From contig JAQOOI010000018.1 of assembly GCA_028554645.1 (NCBI GenBank), positions 992,001 through 1,056,000 on the forward strand: a stretch of DNA of 64,000 nt. Direction: 5' to 3'. Positions 57,171 to 64,000 of this stretch are shown piece by piece; position 1 is the stretch's first letter; each line of letters starts with the position of its first letter. The DNA comes from Omphalotus guepiniiformis. Lineage: Eukaryota; Basidiomycota; Agaricomycetes; Agaricales; Omphalotaceae. The position numbers and the translations under genes are program-made. The notes beneath the pieces were generated by a model that worked only from the letters and a program-made list of their open reading frames with translations, was not told the origin of the DNA and did not search any database.

Positions 57171-57324
57171 CGAAAAAAAGATGAAAGCTAGACGACGAGG
57201 CTGTTGAGGAGCGGAAGCAAAAGACGTGTGACCAGATTTGGTAGCGTTCCAAATCTGGCTCGCGTCGGTCACAGCCTCGTCACAATCTTATCCTCTGATA
57301 AGTCACTTCGCTACTTATCTCGGA
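57171..57324 (-). repeat. Repeat A1 of the Ngaro-like element
   Basis: 154 bp, the same as A2 with one extra A in the A-run. Marks the 5' end of the element, 135 bp before the MYND gene ATG. Confidence 0.9.
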
Positions 57325-57459
57325 CCTTGTCAACGGCAATCTTAGTCTCTTCCATACGTACTAGTCCGAATTCTATGGAATCTCAAGCCATCCCCAATAT
57401 AAAGGCGATGGTATTTTCCATCGAATCCCCAGCACCCCTCGCTCTCTCCGTTGGCAACC

Positions 57460-59797
57460 ATGTCGTCTTCGTCATCGTCGTTGCCATCGGGCCTGGTCCG
57501 CGTTAACTCTTTCGTTAGGGCAAACTCTATGTATCGAGCGATGTTGGGCCAAATGCAAAAGCAGACATCGACTGAAGGCAACTGCGATTCCAATAGCTCT
57601 CCTCGAAGACCCCGAATTTTATCTCTAGAGAGTCTCATGTCTCTTGGATTAGGATCAGCTGCAAATGGCGAGACTATCAACGATATCTCCTGTGCTAATG
57701 AGTCTTCCCGAACGAGCACGCAGAAAGGATGCTTCAAGAAAGGATGCATAACATGCGCAAGAGTGAGCCGTGTTGATTCCGCGTCATGGGTATGGTCCTG
57801 AAATTCGACTCATTTATCCCAGTGTCGCCTTGTGAAGGTTCGTTCATCTCGCACTTCGTCGAAAATAGGTACAACTAACTCTTACGATATAGTACTGCTC
57901 AGAGAGGTGTCAGAGGCAACATTGGAGAAAGCATAGTATTTCCTGTACGCACTCCTATATGGATACAAGCTGGCAGCCTCTGTGGGTCACGCAAAGTCGT
58001 GCTCCTCACTTTCTCGCGTTCTCAATTCGTTCTCCCTCCGTTGTTCCCGCATTCGACGTTCTGCGGTTGGAAGTAGGGGAGGAAACAAAGAATTACAAAC
58101 TCTGCTTCGTAGGTTCGTACTAGGTGCAAAAACATATCTTGACCCCAATCTCAACTTCCATTTACCAGCATGCAAAGACATACGCAATCTAGTCAAAACC
58201 GTCAACAATCTTCCAAAGAACTATCAAGGGAAATGCGAGCTTCTCCTTAATAACGTAGACCCCATCTCAATCAACCAAAGCCTGGTCGTCCTATATGCAC
58301 TTCTAAACTCGGAGCTTCCCGTCGAGGAAGCAGCAGAGTTCGCGACTCATCTAATGTATTCGGCAGCACTAACTGCACCGGGCGACATGTACCTCCAACG
58401 CTGTGTTGACCGCATATACGGCAACCACACTGAACCTGGTGACATATCTTTCCGCACGAGCCTGGGTACTCGGGGAGTGGGGCGCATACGCTCTTTGCAG
58501 ACTGCTGTCAGCGTCAAAGAACCTCTCGACATGTTTCGGTCAAAATTTAACTTCCCCGCGGCGTTAAAGAGCTTAGGGAGGATTTCCTCTGCGTCAGAGG
58601 ACCTAGACGATTGGGAAAGGTCTCTCTATAAACTTCGTCCTAGTCATCGAATGGCATTTAGGCGATTCCGAGAAACCGGTGTAGTAGCCCCCTTCTCGTT
58701 GAACACTAGTGCATTCACACACCCGAACCGGTGAGTAACTAACCCTTGTCGCCATCATAGATATCCGTCACAATCATTCATTAATTTGAATCTTCCCGTT
58801 TAGTCTCCTCTTCTCGGCCCAAGGTGCCCCTTTATATGACTCTAAATCTCTACGAGGCTGGGACTCCACAGCCATCCAGACCACTGGGGCGAAGCACGGC
58901 GTAGACCCCGCCGACATCTTCGGTTGTCTCTTCTTCCACGTCAAATCCGAGCTACGCGAATTCGCCCGTCGGGTCAGAGACTTTAACATAACGATTTACC
59001 TTACCCAATTCCACCCTCAGATTCTTTCGAAAGGTCTTTTGGCAGGCGTACTCCCTGCCTTTGAAGGCGCGTGCTTCGATCGAATCGACACGTCGGATCT
59101 CGTGGATGATATTGGCGTCCGGGCGTGTTTAGCGGATTGGGGTCCGCTTTTGAAGGCAGGAAATCCGTATTCGACATTGATCACGTATTCTCGGGCGTGG
59201 CATGAAGGTCGACAGAGTGCAACTGCGAGGTGTAACCCTCAAGCTGCGTTAGTAATGCTACTACAAAAGTGTGGCAAGAATCCTAAACTCGTCAGTCCTC
59301 AGCCTTTCCTTTTCTATCCTCACGACTTACACATTATTTGTGTCAGAAATCTAGACTGAAGAGTCTTCTCGCACAAGGACCCAAGTCTCCTGCCCTCCTT
59401 CGACTCATCGAGTCTCTCGATGCTTTTTTCGATCACGATGCAGAATTCCACCAATTTTTACGCGATGAAGGGACAGATTGTGCAGCCGCAGCTCTCGGAC
59501 TTGAACGTCGGGATCGTCATCAGATTCATCCCAAGGTATGCATTCATGCGTGTCTGACTTTATTACGCTCATCTGACTATTGACTCGTTCTCCGCAGCGA
59601 TTCGGTGTCCCTCTAAATGTCCCTGATCATCAACTGCCTTCCATGTCCAGATCCGAGTTCTACGATCTTGGTAGGTCGCCGATGTGTCGATTTGCGTTGC
59701 TGGAGCTTCAATTGAAATATTTTCTTTCCCAGCTATGTTATCTGAAGTCGATTTCTCCGCTCGGTTCCTTGAGTTTCAGGTTCTTCAGCGTTCGTGA
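57460..59797 (+). CDS. MYND zinc-finger protein with DUF4470 domain
   Basis: Exons: 57460-57789, 57823-57837 (15 nt), 57893-58730, 58804-59290, 59347-59535, 59598-59670 and 59733-59797, all in frame. MYND finger: CITC near residue 99, then CRLVK (from the 15-nt exon) joined to YCSERCQRQHWRKHSISC. The Cys normally found three residues before CRLVK is Ala, so one zinc ligand may be missing. The body has KDIRNLVKTVNNLPKNYQG, LLLNNVDPISINQSLVVLYA (DUF4470) and FSAQGAPLYDSKSLRGWDST and DIFGCLFFHVKSELREFARR. Function unknown; MYND domains bind proline-rich partners. The start ATG follows TTGGCAACC. Its upstream region is cut off by the transposon at 57324. Confidence 0.85.
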
Positions 59798-60030
59798 TTG
59801 ACGGTTCTCTCTCGGACACAGGTTAGGACACAGGTTACATGACAGTTCACGCCCTCGTAAAAAGTCAACATTATTGCCCGTGTGGCTAGTCACTGTCACT
59901 ACAGTAGAGTATTGAGTCTAGACAATTACAACCCGTTAGATCTCTTTATGTACAATTCCCGGAAGAGGTGAAAAACAAACCTACATGTCTAAAAATCTAC
60001 GTGGCACGCGCCTGTCAGCTGCGACTATAC

Positions 60031-62740
60031 CTACTTCTGCTGCTGATTCTGCATGACAATCCTTGAAAACTTGCTGCGAGCACGTATAGCCGGACCATAA
60101 AAGAACAGCACCTGTTCCTCCCCCTGTCAGCTAATGCACGGACTACGACAAAAAAAAAAGACTCACGAAGGGAATAGGCATCATAATGCATGCAATACAC
60201 CCGAAAAGGGTATTGGCCCATTTAAATGTCAGCCGCTGGAACATCTGTTGCGTGAACAGCGGGAATGCAGTCGCTGAGAGATTACCTGTTGGAATCATCA
60301 CAGTAAATTGATCGGGCGACTATGAAAAAAGAACAAAGTGCACACACGACAGAGACTCTGTCCAGCTAAAGCGGACGAAGCGAATGGACCATAACTGCAC
60401 ACCTCATGTGAGTACATACGCGAGATACAATACGCAGCAGAGCACATAACAGTCAGCCAGATAAGTGAACACGGCGAGATATATAATGAACATCGCATAA
60501 ACGAAGACCTGTTTTCATAGGTATTCATTTTTTAAAAACCAGCCTTGCTCGTCAGCGCTTTCTTCTGAAGAACGGTGGGGGAAGAGTCATAAGAGAAGAA
60601 TGTGACACCTACAGTAATACCAATAGCCAGCGCGATCCAAGGAACAAACGAGAACGTCGACCACGCATATATGAACATCCCAACCGGGAACAAGATTCCA
60701 GCAAGACAAGCAAAGTATAGACGTGCTTCGGGCCCACGAGTTGGATAGTATTTTCTAACATGAGGTGTGGAACGTGATTAGCACAGACACCCAGGAGGAT
60801 ATATCAGCGAAAAGCCGTACTGATATAAATATTCTTGTATGAAATTCGTTCCGAATCCTATCACCGAGCCAACACTATGCATAGCATCATTTGACATTGT
60901 CAGATTTCCTGGATGGGTTGGGAGAATGCTGAGTTTATGACATACACCATAGCTAAGAAAATCGTTCCGATTTGACCAACGTTGAAGCCATGCACTTCGC
61001 GGAAGACGTCCGAAATAGACCTATATGTGTTAGTAAATCAGCCATGAGACTCTATCCTCGAGTTTCTTGCACAGCAGTAGGACACGCACTCGATCATACA
61101 ATACAAGACCCCCCATGCAAACCCTACCCACAACTAAACAAATCGTAGGATCGTATGAGTCTTGCCCGGGTTCTGGAACACGAGAAGTATTTGACGCACA
61201 CTGAAACTAGCCACCACCGGTTCAGTGAGCAACAAGTCTGTTCATTCATAGGCCATTCAGAATTTCGCATCTTCACGACCATAATGACAACGACACTCAC
61301 GAATAGGTCTCGTACAAGCAATGTATATCAGCCTCAGAACATTCGTATGCTCGTCCTCCGCCCTCGCCCGATACCGATTATCCCCCGTTTCTTTCCTGAT
61401 TTTCCGCGCAAGCCTGGTTAATAAGATAGAAGAACGTGTTTCTCGCATGATGAACGGTAACACGATTATGTATAAACCGCATATCCTGCATCAACAAGAA
61501 AACCGCCGGTCAACGCGTGAAAGAGAGGGATGGATAGTAACAAGTACATACATCATTTCGACCCACTCAATCCATCTCCACTCTAACCGCGGGTTCATCT
61601 CGATCCAGCCGGCATATACAGGCCCGAGACCTGTACCTGAGATCGCAGCGAGTGCGTATATACACATAGGCAAGCCACGTCTGAATTAATTCATGAGACA
61701 AACACGTCGTAGATGAGATGTGCTTAGCGCACTTACTCAGCAGGGGCCCATATATCAGATATCGTCCCACCGACCATCGTTCCCCACGTCGACGCAAAGC
61801 CACCTTGAAAGAACCTCCCGATAAGTACAGTCTGGATGTTCTGAGATCTTCATTTGTGTGTGTGTGCGTATAAAAGAGATAGACAGACGTGTCAGTGCAT
61901 CGAAGGAGAACAAGTGGGAAAACAGTACTTACAGAGCAATCATGACATACATCAAAAACACCCCAGTAGTCGAAACGAAATACAAAGGCTGTCGGCCTAC
62001 TTCCTCGCTGAACGATGCGGTGACAAGTGGGACAACTCCGAACCCTAGCGCATACAGACTTAACCCAATAGTTGCTTGAAAGTTTGTACAATTCAAATCT
62101 CTAGTCATTGATTCAAAGCCTGAGTTGTAAATGCTACCTGTTGAAGCTGTTAAGACGCGTCAATGTCAGTTACTACAACCGTTTGAAACAAGGAAGATAT
62201 TCACAGGCAATTAATGTAGCGAAGCATGATAAACAAGTTATAGCCCATTTTTTAGATCGAGGAAAGTCGATTGGGTTGCGCTCGTCGCCTTTCTCGAATT
62301 GGATATATACGTGAATGCGTAGATACGTGAGGTCAAAGAATTACCTGCAAAAAGGCACTCACATATATGATTTCCTCATTCACAACAGTCTCCTCATCCT
62401 TCCCACTCTTTTCCTCATCCTCACTCTTGTGGTGTCCATGAACAAGCCTACTAATCTGCCTCCCTAGTCCCTCATCAAGTTCTTCTGCTCTCGGTCTCTC
62501 CTTCGAATCCAAACTCAACCTCGGGTCAAGGCTAGGCTCTCGAACATCCTCAAGTGACGTGATCAGTACCGTACCCTCAGGTCCTTCTTTATGCGGCGCA
62601 GATGACGACGTCCTATCAGCTTCAAGATGGACCTCGAGCTTTTCCGAACCGACGTTCCCTCCCCTACCATCCCCGTTTCCTCGTGTAAAATCACCATCAC
62701 GTACTCTTTCCTCGATTTCTTCTCGGATCGCCATCGACAT
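60031..62740 (-). CDS. Major facilitator superfamily transporter, DHA1-type
   Basis: Multi-exon membrane transporter. It starts at 62740 with a ~125-residue acidic cytoplasmic tail. The next exon has FEKGDERNPIDFPRSKKWAI, the hallmark preceding TM1 in fungal polyamine/drug H+ antiporters. Later segments: IGLSLYALGFGVVPLVTASF, SEEVGRQPLYFVST (motif A region), GRFFQGGFASTWGTMVGGTI, AISGTGLGPVYAGWIE, RRTGPE-like KYYPTRGPEARL, and GPFASSALAGQSLCR. The C-terminus is FVLFFYGPAIRARSKFSRIV with the stop at 60031. Likely in the plasma membrane, exporting polyamines or toxic compounds; substrate not predictable. Confidence 0.87.
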
Positions 62741-64000
62741 CGGTATGGTCGTCGCACGTCACAGGGGTCGTCAATCAGAGGAATACACTGGGCTTTCCGG
62801 GCTCCCGTAGGCTACCGAGGGGACTGACGAGGAGGGCGTTCGAGTGATTTCAACTTTGCCTGAACCTTTAAGTATCAGTGTTAGAAAGTGACTCGATACT
62901 TTATAACAATGGATAAAAAATACCCCATACCCAGGTACCCCAGTTGATGATTGACATCCATCAAGTGCTTACTGTACTTACGCTGTGAAGCGACCTCCGA
63001 AGGATGAAGTTTGAAGCGCCAAGTACACGAAAGTGCGTGTATTCGCTCGCCACGTGACAGGGCTTCATACTTCCAGCCTAGCGGGAAACTTTTGAAGGAA
63101 CTCCGAGTCCGTTTAATCTGACTCATTCCAGGACCATCTCAATTGACTGCGCTGAGAGGAGATGCGTGTATACTTCCAATCGTACCATACTATCCTTCTT
63201 TATGTTATGTACACGCACGTATCGTACCACAAGTACGAATTCAAAAAAAAAATTGACTCAGCCTGGTCGTCGAAGGTCTTTACATCTTCGGTTAGGTTAA
63301 GTCGGTACTTTCAATTGATCAGAGTTCTTTGCGACCTTTGCGACGTGTTCCTAGGCTCAGCTCAAGCCTCAGGCTGCATGCAGCATACATTGCAATATAT
63401 ATAATTACATACTTACAGTCCCGGATCGTGACTTGCGTAGCCCAAATCTCCTGGTGGACATTCCGGAGAGACCGAGCGGTGAGCAGCGCAGGTAAAAGTT
63501 CGAATACTATCATAATCATTCCATACTTACACGGTTCACGGTTAAACTAGTCAAAAACAAGTCGAACCGAGAGGGGTACCCTGCTGTGTACGGTAAGCAC
63601 GGAGTATGTATTCTCAATTTATTTCGGAAAGATTGTAAAGAGAACCAGAACGACTGGTGGGGTACATTCAAATAAACATTCGGGGGAGCTATCAAAGTGT
63701 ATGTACGTAGCTACAATACACTGACATATTGCAATGCCCGGAAAGTGTATGTACTAAGACTCGCAGCCGTTGAACGTGTGACCGATTTCGGACCCAGTAA
63801 GTAACTACTATACCTACTTCAATTAGTCACCTAATACTACTACGAGTGGCTTCATTATACATCGTGATATGTACCATGATAGCCTACATCTCCAACCAGT
63901 GTGCGACAGAAAGTAAGTAGACGTCTAATCAATTACAACGATTCCGCTTGAATTCCGAAGAGATACCAGGAGATACCCTGAGTCACCCGAGGTCTCAAAA
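62741..64000. other. Region without a supported gene
   Basis: Upstream of the MFS gene. Minus-strand (62881-63126) and plus-strand (63162-63404) frames of about 80 codons show no domain. No tRNA or repeat recognised. It may contain the start of a gene beyond the window. Confidence 0.45.

Larger units (their letters stand above)
44565..57324 (-). mobile_element. DIRS-order, Ngaro-like tyrosine-recombinase retrotransposon
   Basis: Read on the minus strand: A1 repeat, gag, RT-RNase H, tyrosine recombinase, then B1-A2-B2. A1 equals A2 and B1 equals B2, all in direct orientation. This split direct repeat layout defines Ngaro-type elements, which integrate by recombinase from a circular intermediate. 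Without the nested Gypsy insertion the element is about 6.45 kb. No target duplication is expected or seen. Its recombinase is now interrupted; gag and RT-RNase H look intact. Confidence 0.88.

Noticed and set aside
63420..63600. Possible tRNA from GTTCGA-type B-box matches
   Set aside because: No matching A box, acceptor stem or cloverleaf could be drawn on either strand.

Overview
The window is a stretch of a filamentous basidiomycete nuclear genome, most likely Agaricomycetes. The evidence is dense, mostly 45-80 bp GT-AG introns in nearly every gene, clear homologues of fungal proteins (GATA factor, Ded1, Hst2-type sirtuin, Sds3, POL1, MYND-DUF4470), paralogous P450s, a GMC oxidoreductase, and fungal transposons (an EN-RT non-LTR element, a DIRS/Ngaro-like tyrosine-recombinase element and a chromodomain Gypsy element).

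Layout. 1-5.3 kb: a GATA zinc-finger factor (minus, running off the left edge) and a conserved fungal protein with a Cys pair near its C-terminus (minus). 7-9.2 kb: DED1 RNA helicase (minus). 9.5-13.4 kb: an F-box protein (minus) and a sirtuin (plus) start 130 bp apart from a shared promoter. 13.8-16.3 kb: a kinase-like protein with a degenerate catalytic loop and an unrecognised multi-exon gene. 16.5-25.5 kb: two related P450 genes pointing away from each other, with an Sds3-family gene and two or three small uncertain genes between them. 26.4-33.1 kb: GH47 alpha-mannosidase, a 6-phosphogluconate-dehydrogenase-like protein and a GMC oxidoreductase. 34-38.4 kb: a non-LTR retrotransposon with an intact 1396-codon frame. 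39-44.4 kb: POL1, the DNA polymerase alpha catalytic subunit. 44.6-57.3 kb: a nested transposon. 57.5-62.7 kb: a MYND/DUF4470 protein (plus) and an MFS transporter (minus). The last 1.2 kb holds nothing I can identify.

The most striking structure is at 44,565-57,324. A DIRS-order element of Ngaro type carries classic split direct repeats (A1 at one end; B1-A2-B2 at the other), gag, an intron-containing RT-RNase H gene and a tyrosine recombinase. A complete 6.3-kb chromovirus (466-bp LTRs, 5-bp target duplication GGCGC) is inserted in the recombinase gene. The composite sits in the roughly 340-bp promoter between the divergent POL1 and MYND-DUF4470 genes. The chromovirus shows the self-priming signature of the Tf1/sushi group: an 11-nt primer site complementary to a stretch of its own LTR that lies just downstream of a TATA box.

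A second theme is microexons. I needed exons of 5 nt (in both P450s, at the same place), 6 nt (GMC oxidoreductase), 8 and 10 nt (sirtuin), 15 nt (MYND gene) and 19-27 nt (mannosidase) to restore conserved motifs. One sirtuin intron lacks any usable AG acceptor. The non-LTR element has an RNase H-like domain between endonuclease and RT with three of four catalytic positions replaced.

All models come from reading the DNA; I ran no alignment or database search. Family assignments rest on motifs recognised by eye.
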